Below, in pieces: positions 46,884 to 57,017 of a stretch of 64,000 nucleotides of DNA (position 1 is the first letter of the stretch; each line of letters opens with the position of its first letter). The translations under genes and the position numbers were made by a program. Below the pieces are notes generated by a model. The model was not told where the DNA came from and ran no database searches. It saw only the letters and a program-made list of their open reading frames with translations. Source of the stretch: Zelopaecilomyces penicillatus (lineage: Eukaryota; Ascomycota; Sordariomycetes; Hypocreales; Pseudodiploosporaceae); contig VCCP01000002.1 of the NCBI GenBank assembly GCA_005765155.1, positions 1,364,001-1,428,000 of the forward strand, in the 5' to 3' direction.

Positions 46884-47979
46884 AGCTCCTCGCCGTGACG
46901 AACACAAGCGCCTAATCCCTGATTTGCATACCCATGGTCGGCACTTCGATCCCCTCTCAACCTCTTTCATCCACCCCTTTCTACCAGGAACCCACCCCCC
47001 TCCCTCATCCCTTCGACCATGGATTGCAAACAGCATGGGCAGCTTCTCGCCTATGCACTACGTTCCGAGAAAGATGCATTTACAGGAAACAGGACAAAAG
47101 TCAAATTCTCATATTATACAGGAGATTCGGAGAAAAAAGTTGCACAGTACTTGTTCGGGCATGCCAGTTGGGTGCCGCGTCAATTCCACTCCAGCGTTGA
47201 TCTTGTTTCTGTGGGGTTTGTAATTAAGCACAATTAGTTTTAGTGAAGAATGAAAAGTCAAAGAAGGAAAATGAACGCCGAAGTTGAATCTCATTCCGAA
47301 TAGTATAATTGTGGTATTATAACTCAGACGAAACAATGGACTCGTTACTTTACATATCAATGGCAGCCTTTATCTAACCAACTTTGATAGAACACTCTTT
47401 CCCTCGCTTGAGTTGATACAATACATTCTATGGAGATAAGGTATTGGTGCGGCCGAACTGCCGCTTCGCTTTTATTGTCCACTTCTGCCGCCCCTCACAC
47501 ATTTGAAACCCCGAGACTTGAGCCTCAATCCACAGCTCTCGTCTTGTCCCCAGCGTATTACTCAACCACCAAATGTGCTTATTCCATGAGAGAGCAAGAC
47601 TGTGTCAATTGGAACACCAAATGGCATGGCCAATTCCAATCACTATGGGCCCAACACTGATAACTCTTCTATCTCCAGATTTTGTTTTTTCTTGTAGGAC
47701 TTCATACGCCAAACTTGCTGAAGTCCATAAACTTCACTATCTATTTCTCAACTTCCTATAATCAAAATGTTTTCAATATCCACAAAAATGCATCTTGGAT
47801 GATGTGTTGGTATATGGCAGCTCCAACACGCCTTGCAAATCAAGTTGACGTGCCTGTTTGTGGAGAATTCGTAAAATCGTAAAATCGTCAATATATATGT
47901 ATCGTTTAATCAATCAGAACATGTTCTGCGCCTAATCCATGCGAAGAGAATTTCAAAACACCTTTCGCAAACAAACTAA
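46884..47979. other. Intergenic DNA between convergent BFR1 and the Cys-rich protein gene
   Basis: No gene is supported. The interval is AT-rich in its second half. It should contain both 3-prime UTRs. The frames seen are short and mostly lack an ATG. Confidence 0.55.
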
Positions 47980-48828
47980 TCATCCAAAGGGGGGGTAAAA
48001 TGCTCCAGGTATTTGATGGTGGGGGGGAGGTGGACGGAAAGATCTTCGATCTCGAGGCTCGCGTGGATCGCGTGAGTCACGAGGGTCCCGGGGATCTCGT
48101 GGGTCCCTAAGCTCTCTGGGCTCTCTAGGTTCTCTAGGCTCTCTAGGTTCTCTAGGTGCTCTCGGTTCCCGGGGCCCAGGTGTACGACGTTCCAAGACCA
48201 GAGCATCTTGTTCATGATAGGCAGAAGCTGCCAAGGCTGGAGGAGGGGGAAGCGGCGGTGGGCCGCCGGTGATGCTAAGAGGCCCGCCAGATCGTCGACT
48301 CGCTTTTCGATGACCAGTGAGTGCGCTTAGGGGCGGGTCTTTGACAGCAGACTCATCGTCTGCAGGTAAGGTGAGTTCTACAAGGCCATAGAAATACTCG
48401 AGAACCTCAGGATATCGTTGAACACTTGACTGCCAGTCTTCGTCGATGCCTCGTTTGAGAGTAGCTTGGGCTTCGGCAATCTGGTTCGGGTGCGGGGGTG
48501 CGTTGTAGTGGTAAAAGGCATGGGCGGTAATGTGATCAAGGTGGGCTGAGTGGGCATTTTTGCGCCGCTCTGCAAGTAGACGAAAGTACTCCAGAATATA
48601 GTCTTGGGCATGAGCCCGAACCCATGATCTTCACACTTCATGTTAGTACTGATCCACCCCGTGGGGCTCAAGAAAGGTATTGCTAGATAGGACAACGAAC
48701 CGTATGTCACTGTATATAGAACGCATCATCCTCTCTTCCGCCTGCTTGACAGCCACCTCCAGGCCCTTCGCCTCACAGTCACATGCCAGCGTTGCTGGTG
48801 CATGACAAATGGCGCAGTCCGGGTCCAT
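47980..48828 (-). CDS. Conserved fungal protein with Cys-rich N-terminus and Arg-Glu-Pro/Arg-Asp-Pro repeat tail
   Basis: Two exons, 48701-48828 and 47980-48628, give 258 aa. The N-terminus MDPDCAICHAPATLACDCEA has a C-x2-C-x6-C-x-C arrangement that could bind zinc. It is followed by a helical, conserved-looking block (WVRAHAQDYILEYFRLLAER, then YNAPPHPNQIAEAQATLKRG and QRYPEVLEYFYGLVELTLP). A Pro-rich linker leads to a tail of tripeptide repeats (REP, RDP) between about residues 205 and 240. I recall a family of uncharacterised Pezizomycotina proteins with this start, but assign no function. The donor (GTTCGT) is weak, though the junction is in frame (IRSWVRAH). An in-frame ATG at 48909 would add 27 residues; the start at 48828 is preferred because it begins the conserved block. 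Confidence 0.78.
48040..48170. repeat. Degenerate 9-bp coding repeat (CTCTCTAGG family)
   Basis: On the plus strand, units such as CTCTCTAGG, TTCTCTAGG and CTCTCTGGG recur with a 9-bp period in the region 48100-48160, with related GAT/CGCGTG units before it. On the minus strand they encode the REP/RDP tripeptides of the Cys-rich protein tail. Expansion or contraction by 9 bp keeps the frame. Confidence 0.7.
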
Positions 48829-50899
48829 CCTGATGATAGCCTTGCGTAGTTTTGAGTTTCTGGTTTGCATCTTAGCGGGAGAACCTCTATGTGGTCCTGG
48901 GTTCGGCATGGACTCGAGTAATTGATGGCACTAAAGGTTCGGAAACAAGACAGGAAAAACAATGAAAAATATCGGGGTATTGCACAGGGGGGGGGGGTTA
49001 TAGAACCACACAATAAGGGGGCTACTGGTTGGTAATGATGGGCATATGGTTCATCAGCAAGTATGACGAGGGGATTCCCTCAGGGCGAAGCTACAAATGG
49101 GCTTCATGGGGGAAGGAACGGGTGAGTGTTGGATGCAGTGAGGTGGAAACTGATGTGGTAGGATAAGAGGACGAGGAGAAGAAGAAGAAATAGGAGGCAA
49201 AGAGAGTTGGAGAGAGATAGGAACTGACCTGAATAAGAAGGGCAAGCAAGCAAACTCACACCAGGCGGTAAAGGGATTAAAGGTGCTGCCGGGCAGGAGC
49301 AGTGAGAGTGAATTGAGTGATGCGTCAGTATGAAAGCGAGGGCGCTGTTTCGCCGGCCAAAGGTATGTATCCTGCAAGGACTGGCAGGTGCTGGCTGCGC
49401 GGGAGGTGGATTGGATGAACGGCAAAGGTTGGCACGTCAAAATCTCAAGTCCGGGGCAAAGGGGCGTGGGGATGGCAGAAAGCAGGCTATGGAGTAGGCT
49501 GGGTTAACTGGGAATGGCTTGGGTGGGTGGACGCCCAACTGTCGTGGCTCGAATGCGCGATCAAGGAGGGTATGCAGGCTGGCCCAATGGACGCGGTTTA
49601 GCCCAATAGCCAAGGAGGGGTGCCCAAGACTTCAAGAAACAGACACGTTCGACCCGAAAGCTGAATAACGAACGGGCAGCAGCGCTGGGCGACAATGACA
49701 CCCGGACTGATGAACAGCTAGATGAAAACAGAGGAATTTGAGAAGGCGAATTGGTGAGACGGAGAGAGCACAGAGGCTGTGAGGGAGCTGTGATGACTGC
49801 CAAGGTGCTGTATGCAGGTATGGGTGGATGTGCTCGTCTGCATGTATGTACGTACTAGTAGCTGCTATCGCTGCCACTACTGCCGCTGCTTTTCCTGTTG
49901 TTTTGATGTTGCTGTCGTGGCCGTCGTGGTTGGCAGATCAGCGGACAGACAACCAGCTTTGGTTGGTGGTGATAAGCAGCGCGAGGTCGTGTTGCAGAGT
50001 CCCGATGGACGGCAATTGAGAGAATGAGCTCTCTGTCCAACACATTCAAGTCTCCGTACAAGTGCGTCGGCAAAGAAAACGGCGCAATGGAAATTGCCTC
50101 CCAGCCTGAACTAATCGGTGGTGGACGGGTATCAATGACACACTGCCTTTGGCTCCCAAAAACTCAGAAGGGCGAGAAATAGAGATGAGACTGGACGAGA
50201 GCGACGAGAGTGATGAAGAGCAGTCAAAGGGACACGACGAGGTTCTGTTGTTATTACTGGTCTCAGCCTGGAACGACGGCGGTGCGGAGGAGCAGATTCA
50301 CCGCATTTTAGTAGTATGGGAAGCGGGTTCGATGCTGCAAGTGTCGAATCACGAGGGAGCTGAGGGGTGGTGGGTTGGTTGATGAGCTGGCCGACGAGCT
50401 TGCTGCAAGTAGCAGCACCCACGGCATGCAGAAGGGAGAGAGGAGACCTGCAGGCGGCTGCGAGGACAAAGGGACCTAACTGGCTGGTCGCTGGACGAAA
50501 CAGGTTTGCTGAACACAGTGCAGACCAAGGGCCAGTCACAGTATTTTCTAGAAGATATCGGTGAAGTGGAGTGAAGCTGCTTTCAAATGGAGATTTGGTA
50601 AAATGTCGTTCGAGGGATGGAGTTTGAGTCGTGGTTAATAATAGGTCTACAGCTGCGGCAGAACGAATGCTCCTTCCTTGGCTTGGGTATCGAGACACAT
50701 TTTGTGGGCTGCAACTAGCAGACAGGCACCAAACAGCGTTGACACCCAATCATAGCTTGCCTCTCCTGCCCAATCGGGGTCTTATCTTATCGTTGAAAGC
50801 ATTCACGCTAGTTGCAACTGAAAGCTTCTTCGTAGTGTTTCTTACAACTTTGTAACTCCTCCACCATTGCCGACCTAGGCCAAGAAGCCAACCACGGCC
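48829..50899. other. Divergent intergenic region of 2.1 kb
   Basis: The interval separates the Cys-rich protein gene (minus) from MTG2 (plus). No gene is supported; frames such as 49054-49440 minus and 50132-50749 minus are low-complexity and lack domains. A G10 run lies near 48988-48997 and short CAG/CTG-type stretches near 49860-49920. Both promoters should be here. Confidence 0.5.
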
Positions 50900-52687
50900 A
50901 TGCATTCAAAATGTCCTTGTCCCCTGTCGACATTGACGCCCTTTCTTTACCCCTCACTGTGCCGACCCCGACTTCAATTCGCCCAAGGCACCTACCGTCT
51001 CAGCTGCTCCTCCTCCACACCGACACAAACACGGCTATCATCCACCACCTCCACGAACAACGACCTGCCCGAGTCGCGACTCAATCCAGCCCATGATGAC
51101 TACGCCGCCCCAAGTTTTGCCGACAAAGCAGAACTGACGCTTTACGCCGGCAGAGGCGGCAATGGCTGCGTCTCTTTCCAGCGCGAGGCTTTCATGCCTG
51201 ATGGTCCTCCAAACGGCGGCGATGGTGCTGTTGGTGGCAATGTCTACATCCAGGCTGCTCATGGAGAGACCTCGCTTCACAAGCTTGCACGCAAACGTTT
51301 CATTCGTGCGGGGCGCGGAATTCATGGACAAGGCAGTGCCAGGAGTGGCACAAGAGGGGAAGACGTCATCATCACCGTTCCCGTCGGCACCATTGTGCAG
51401 GAGCTCGAGCGCAAAGACCCCGCCGCTGAAGAAGCTATGAGCATCAAAGTCTATGAGGCTTTGCAGAAGCAACGGAGGCGTGAACAACTGCAGGCGGAGC
51501 TGGAAAAAGCGAAAAGTCCTGCGGAAGATAGTCCTGTTCCTCAGCAAACAGCGTTGGAGGATGAGGACTACGATCCTGAAGCGGACGATCCTAGACGGCA
51601 TAAATGGTTGCTATATCCCGGAATGTCCAAGTCGGAGATCAAGAGCGCTTCCTTCCCTCGATTACCTCGCCGTACACGATATCTGAAACAGCCTGATGCG
51701 CCTATCTATCTCGACTTGTCTCGACCAACGCCTGCGCCAATTCTGCTTGCTACAGGAGGCATCGGTGGTTTAGGCAACCCGCATTTCACCTCGAGAGAAC
51801 ATCCACGGCCTGTCTTCGCAACTAAGGGTGAGGATGCTGTGACAATGAGGATTTCACTAGAGCTCAAACTTCTCGCCGATGTTGGTCTTGTCGGTCTCCC
51901 AAATGCTGGCAAGAGCACGCTTCTGCGAGCGCTTACCAACAGTCGTGCTCGTGTTGGTAACTGGGCCTTCACCACTCTACAGCCAAATATCGGCACAGTT
52001 GTACTAGATAAGTACACAGGTCGCCCAGCAGTAACAAGGCGCCAGCGCCAGCCAGCCGAGCAAGACCCGGATAGTCAAGACGTGACCAACTACGAAGCCA
52101 GAACACGCTTTACTGTCGCTGATATCCCGGGACTCATTGAGGGGGCGCATTTGGATCGTGGTCTTGGAATCGCCTTTTTGCGGCACGTCGAGCGCGCCGG
52201 CGTCCTTGCATTCGTCATTGACCTGAGCGCCGGCAATGCCGTCAACGCCCTAAAAGCTCTTTGGCGTGAGGTGGGACTATACGCGCAGATGCGCGAGGAC
52301 GAGGAGCACTCCCGAGAAGTTGAATCCCGTGTTAACTGGGACTTGACTTCAGAAGCTACCCGCACGCCTATAAATCTTATGGGCGCAACCATAGATATTA
52401 AGTCGTTCCTACACGAGGCTCAATCTACCCCGGCGGCTACCCCGACGCTCTTGATTGCTGGCAAGCCGTGGTTTGTCGTAGCCACAAAAGCTGATCTCCC
52501 AGAGACTCAGAGCAACTTCCGTGAGTTGAAGGCGTATCTCGATGGTGTCTCTGAGGGCCAGGAGACGCACCCAAGTGGTGTGGAAAATGCTTGGACGGAG
52601 AAGTGTACCGCCATTCCTGTTAGCGCCATCAAGGGTCAGGGTGTGGATCGAATTGTTCACTGGACGGTTGGCCTGCTGGATGAATGA
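50900..52687 (+). CDS. MTG2: Mitochondrial Obg-family GTPase (Mtg2)
   Basis: This is an intronless gene of 595 aa. The N-terminus (about 1-65) is Ser/Thr/Arg-rich without acidic runs, consistent with a mitochondrial presequence. The Obg fold begins near residue 73 (FADKAELTLYAGRGGNGCVS) with its Gly-rich strands (DGPPNGGDGAVGGNVYI, GIHGQGSARSGTRGED). The G domain has G1 GLPNAGKST at 332-340, G3 DIPGLIEGA at 408-416, G4 as ATKAD at 528-532 (Thr in place of the usual Asn) and G5 SAIKGQG near 575. A charged insertion of about 100 residues (roughly 166-270) splits the Obg fold relative to bacterial ObgE. Mtg2 binds the mitochondrial large ribosomal subunit and is needed for its assembly; this role is known from yeast. 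Confidence 0.94.
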   Translation: MHSKCPCPLSTLTPFLYPSLCRPRLQFAQGTYRLSCSSSTPTQTRLSSTTSTNNDLPESRLNPAHDDYAAPSFADKAELTLYAGRGGNGCVSFQREAFMPDGPPNGGDGAVGGNVYIQAAHGETSLHKLARKRFIRAGRGIHGQGSARSGTRGEDVIITVPVGTIVQELERKDPAAEEAMSIKVYEALQKQRRREQLQAELEKAKSPAEDSPVPQQTALEDEDYDPEADDPRRHKWLLYPGMSKSEIKSASFPRLPRRTRYLKQPDAPIYLDLSRPTPAPILLATGGIGGLGNPHFTSREHPRPVFATKGEDAVTMRISLELKLLADVGLVGLPNAGKSTLLRALTNSRARVGNWAFTTLQPNIGTVVLDKYTGRPAVTRRQRQPAEQDPDSQDVTNYEARTRFTVADIPGLIEGAHLDRGLGIAFLRHVERAGVLAFVIDLSAGNAVNALKALWREVGLYAQMREDEEHSREVESRVNWDLTSEATRTPINLMGATIDIKSFLHEAQSTPAATPTLLIAGKPWFVVATKADLPETQSNFRELKAYLDGVSEGQETHPSGVENAWTEKCTAIPVSAIKGQGVDRIVHWTVGLLDE

Positions 52688-52689
52688 GT

Positions 52690-52735
52690 ACACAGGTATA
52701 TATATGTGTGTGTGTGTGTGTATGTGTGTATTAGT
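52690..52735. repeat. TA/TG microsatellite downstream of MTG2
   Basis: GTATATATATG is followed by a (TG)n run and GTATGTGTGTATT between the converging MTG2 and NCL1 3-prime ends (244 bp apart). Confidence 0.7.
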
Positions 52736-52931
52736 TCACTGTTGTATGATATCACTGTATTATTAAGGTTTACATACCAATCATGTCTGGATACACATTC
52801 GGGGCGAGAAAAGAACAATAACATATACCACTCACTACTGTCGATTGAGTGTATTCTTATCACCAAAAGACTACTAAATGTTGGCTATGACTTTTCCATG
52901 TTCTTTACATCTCAACACTAATCTTGAATCC

Positions 52932-55667
52932 TCATGAATCTTGAACCTTGGCCTCTTCCTCAACCTGCTTTCCTGAATCTTCGTCCATCGCCTCAGCAGT
53001 CTCCTCGGGGGTTGGAATGTCTTCCACATCGTATTCCTCCTGAGCGTCATCTGCGGCCTCAGGCTTGCTCTGCTGAACCTTGGCCTTCTGCTTCTGTAGA
53101 CTAATGTTAATCAACGGCGATGTGTCGTTAAAGATCCTCAAGAGCATGGCTGAGCGATCTTCCTTGGGCAACATGAGATTAAGAGAGTGGATGCTCTTCC
53201 AAAGAGGCAGTGCCATCCTCTCTGTGAATTCTGGGTCATCACCCTCTGGCTCAACACGCAGAACACAGCATCCCATACCAATGTCTCGTACACGCTCGCC
53301 AACTTCATCAAAGTTCTTCCAGTCGCCATCGGAGATCTTAGGGAACATTTCAATCAAAAGCTTATGAAGCGTCTCCTTCTTGCGGAGATGCACGACGCGT
53401 GGCTCCCCAACATAGCCTTGCAGAATCGGCATGCCTTCCGACTGGATACGCCACCTACAGACCTCGGCCGATGGTGCATCCTGCTTCATGTACATGCGTA
53501 CACCGCCATGAATGAATCGAATGCCCCTGCCCTCGTTCTCGGTGAGAATATCCCTTGTGAGGGCGGTGGTGTAGTAGATAGCCTTGGCAGGCTCGCCCAT
53601 TTCATTCCGCACCATATATCGATTGTCCGGGAATCGAGTTGAAATGTTATAAAACTCTTTGATATTCTGGATAATTGGGTGGGCAGGGTCAAGGTATTTG
53701 AAAGGCTCTTCGATCTGGCCATTCTTTCGTACTTTGCCAGCGGGCTCGCTTGGCTGAGCAACAGCGGTTACGGGGGCGGCAGGAGCGGCAGGCGTGGTCG
53801 AGGCCTCGGTATCTGTCTTGACTTTCTTTGCCGGCTGTTCCTCACTTTCGTCGACATCCAAAGACCGTTTGCTTCCATTTGCCGATGCATCATCCATGGA
53901 AACATCCTCAGCCTTGTCCTCAACTGCTTCTGGTACTGCCGCTACCTCAGCGGCATCAACTTGTTTAGGTGGTTCCACTTCAGCAGGAGCGGGGGCTTCT
54001 TCTGCAAGGGTAGGCTTGGTAACGGCCTGCTTTGGTTCGTTTTCATTCTTAGCCTTGAACTCGGCCTTCTTCTCTAGGACCGTGATGAAGAAGCCACCAG
54101 TATCCTGCAAATGGGGGTATACTCTCATACAGCGCTCTAAGGGCAAGTCTGAGCTTTCGGGTTTGGAGAACATGGTCTGCACGAGTCGCCCTGGAGTTAC
54201 GCCCTCATTGCTTTCCTTTGTGAATTTCTCAACTTCCTCCCACGAGCTCCATATTCTTCCGGCTTTATCCATGATATTCCACGACTTCATGCCTGGTTTT
54301 CTGACGAGTCCAGGAAGTTTGTCACTGCTATCGATGATATCGACACTGTCCAAACCACCGCACCTCTCAATCGCCGCTGCAATAACTGACTCGTTCTCAA
54401 CTGGGTTCATACTACAGGTCGAGTAAACGACTCGGCCGCCAACCTTGAGCAGCTGAAGAGCTCGCACTAGGATGCGGATCTGAGTAATGTGCAACCCCAG
54501 TGCGCTGCCCGGCTGCCAGTCATTCCAAAGATTTGCGTTCTTACGAGCTGTTCCATCGCCAGAACAGGGAACATCGGCAAGAATCCTGTCAAACTTCAAA
54601 TAACTCGGTTTGTTTGTGGTGGGATCGGTTGGCGGTAGTCTGATGGACGGAAACTGAGTGGCATCGTGATTGGTAACAAGCAGGTTGGGGGAAGACAATC
54701 GTTTTAGCTGATGAACGAGGAGATGACCACGTTTATAGTCGGCATCATTGGCGATCAGAAGACCTGTTGCCCGGCCATTATCGGTGGGATCCGCAGCGAG
54801 ATCGGCTTCAGCTTCATCCTGGGTTTCTTTACCAAGAACCAAACCATCCTCCTGAGCGAAGGACCGCAGCACTTTCCTGACTCGGGACTCTTCTCCGACA
54901 TGAATCATCTCAAGCAGCTGGGCGGATTTGCTACCCGGTGCAGCGCACATGTCGAGGACAGTCATGCCAGGGCGAAGGTCCATGAGCAGCGGGGGAATCA
55001 TGCTCACCACCTCCTGCCGGCTGATGTTTCCGACACTAGTTTCAGAGACGAGGAACTTCTGGAAAGCGGCAAAAGGGGGGAATTTCCGAACAACATTCTT
55101 GGGGGTTGTCATCCACCAGGCGAGCTCATCGGGGTACCAAGGCACGGCCATGGGTGCTTCCACTGGTCGGCCATCCTGGTGCTCAATCTTGACGATCTCG
55201 GGAATGAATCGGGTCTGGAGAAGCCTCTTGACAGCGAGCGCATGTCTGGTAATGAGGTTAGCAAGAAGTGCAAAGACCCCCGCAATCGCAATCGCAATCG
55301 CGCTGATCGGTGTCACAATGTATCAACGACATACCCTTTGGATCCACAGAACCTGAAGCTGTTGGGGAGCTCGCGCCTCAATGCGCCCCAAAACTGCTCC
55401 TTCTCCTCTTCCGGCAGCTCCAGCAAGCCATCATAGTACTCCTGCAGCTTCACGTTCTCTTTCTTGAGCGCAGGATAGTCCCTCCAGCTCGCTCCTCGGT
55501 CACCACCGCCGTGGCCACCGCGGCCGCCACCACCACCACGTCGATTCTTTCCCTAGATCCACGCAAAACCTGCGTCAGTACAAATATGCTCCGGGCAATT
55601 GCGATTGCTTGCTTGGTGATCGCATGTATGGCATGATTGTACCTACCCTGAAGCCTTTTTTACCCAT
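52932..55667 (-). CDS. NCL1: Multisite tRNA (cytosine-5) methyltransferase Trm4/Ncl1 (NSUN2 family)
   Basis: Three exons, 55647-55667, 55335-55552 and 52932-55245, give 850 aa. The tiny first exon encodes MGKKGFR. Exon 2 adds a Gly/Arg-rich stretch and the family segment WRDYPALKKENVKLQEYYDG. The Rossmann methyltransferase core has the SAM-binding motif LDMCAAPGSKSAQ near residue 180, the motif-IV cysteine in DVPCSGDGT (Cys307) and the nucleophilic motif-VI cysteine in YSTCSMNPVENE (Cys357). The C-terminal PUA-like part contains GGVRMYMKQDAP. An Ala/Glu/Pro-rich, Lys-flanked insertion (about residues 485-590) separates the two, and the tail is acidic. The enzyme makes m5C at several positions (34, 40, 48, 49) in nuclear-encoded tRNAs in yeast. 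Exon 3 could be extended upstream as one open frame to 55316, but the family sequence and GTATGT/CAG signals support the intron. Confidence 0.94.
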
Positions 55668-57017
55668 TCTGAACTGCTGTTTATGATGGTGTATGGAGCG
55701 GATGGACGAAAATTTCCATGCGCGCGCGAGGAAGAAAAACAAAGTGCCCCGCTGTGCTCCATTCGGTGCGCCTGGGTGGGTAGCTAGCGGCTGTTTTGCC
55801 GTCGCCCCAGTGAAGCTTATGCATGCCTGCAGGGTAGTGAATGCAGGTCAGATACAGCATGGGGGATGCAGTCTGGAGTTTGATGATGGGGAATTCATAG
55901 TGGTTGATGTAATAAGCAGTAAATTAGGACGGCTCGTACGGCTCTAAGGGCATAATGTGTTTTGAAGGGTATCGAGAGATTGGGGGTTTCGGGGAATAGC
56001 AACTCGTTTTCTGGTTAAAATATCGCTTTCTTCTACGAGTCACAAAGAGCTGGTCTAGAACGAGCTACACACTCATTCTGGTAGGCAGTTCTAAGCCAAT
56101 TGTAGAACGAACGCACCATTCAACACTAACACTAAAGGCCTAGTTGATTGTCGGCGCCTACACCATTCTGTGTCATTCCCAAGGCAAGTATCATGAAACT
56201 CTCAGCTAACATGAGCTCTCTCCCAGCATCTTCTCCTCACAGTTGTTCAGCCCTCCCTGCTGCTGCCTATTCTGCCTGCCAGTTGCCACCACCTCCTTCC
56301 TCCTCACCGCTGGGCAGAATAGAGGCACACAGATCACTCCCAGTGCACGGGCCAGGTATCCCTCTGTATATAATTCCGTTTGAGCTCTCGCCTTTTTCAG
56401 TCTTCTTTTTCTCTTTTTCTTTCTTCATACTTACCTAGTTCCGAGTTCCCAAGATCATCATGATGGGGATTCAGTTCGAGAGGCCTGCATTGCACATCGC
56501 GGAGTCTATCGTGCTCCATTGCCCTTCTGGGGCCATGGGGGGCTCAATTTTTGATTTCACCACAACTTGTTTCGTTTTCATTGTGCTGCTTCTACTTGAT
56601 GGAGGTCACGAAGAAGATTTGGTGGGAAGGGAGGATGTCTTTTCTTTTCTTTCATGGCAATCAGAATATTTATAAAAGGTGAGCGAGACATGGGGCATGG
56701 AATGGTGGGAGGCCTGAATGAGTCTTGCTATATGTAGTAAAATCCAAATACGTGAAGAAATCTCGAGTTCCGACAGCCACATGGCATGGCACACTGCCAA
56801 CAGCTGCTTCCGACATGCTTAGTCTGACAACCTGGCTGTCAGCTAGCATACCAAAAAAGCGCCGAGACAGGCTGATTTGCTCAGGTAACATTTAATGCAT
56901 TGAGGTTGATACGGTTCGTTCAATAGATCTTTACTTAAGATGACATCGAGACTAGATACATGATGGCAAATCAAATTTACCAGTTCGTGAGATTGAGAAA
57001 ATAACGAATTCAGTTCA
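55668..57017. other. Intergenic DNA between UTP21 3-prime end and NCL1 start
   Basis: NCL1 starts at 55667 on the minus strand, so its promoter lies immediately above; UTP21 ends at 57018. No gene is supported. A GCGCGCG stretch lies near 55720-55727. Plus-strand frames at 55693-55947 and 56148-56438 have no recognisable domain. Confidence 0.5.

Noticed and set aside
51038..51601. Minus-strand frame of 187 codons opposite MTG2
   Set aside because: It overlaps the conserved Obg domain antisense and is Arg-rich without motifs.
55246..55316. Extension of the large NCL1 exon to an ATG at 55316
   Set aside because: The added residues (an Ala-Ile repeat) are the translated intron; the family N-terminus is supplied by two upstream exons with good splice signals.
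53187..55436. Large plus-strand open frames (up to 241 codons) opposite NCL1
   Set aside because: They lie antisense to well-conserved Trm4 coding exons and have no domain of their own; they are mirror frames of a codon-biased gene.
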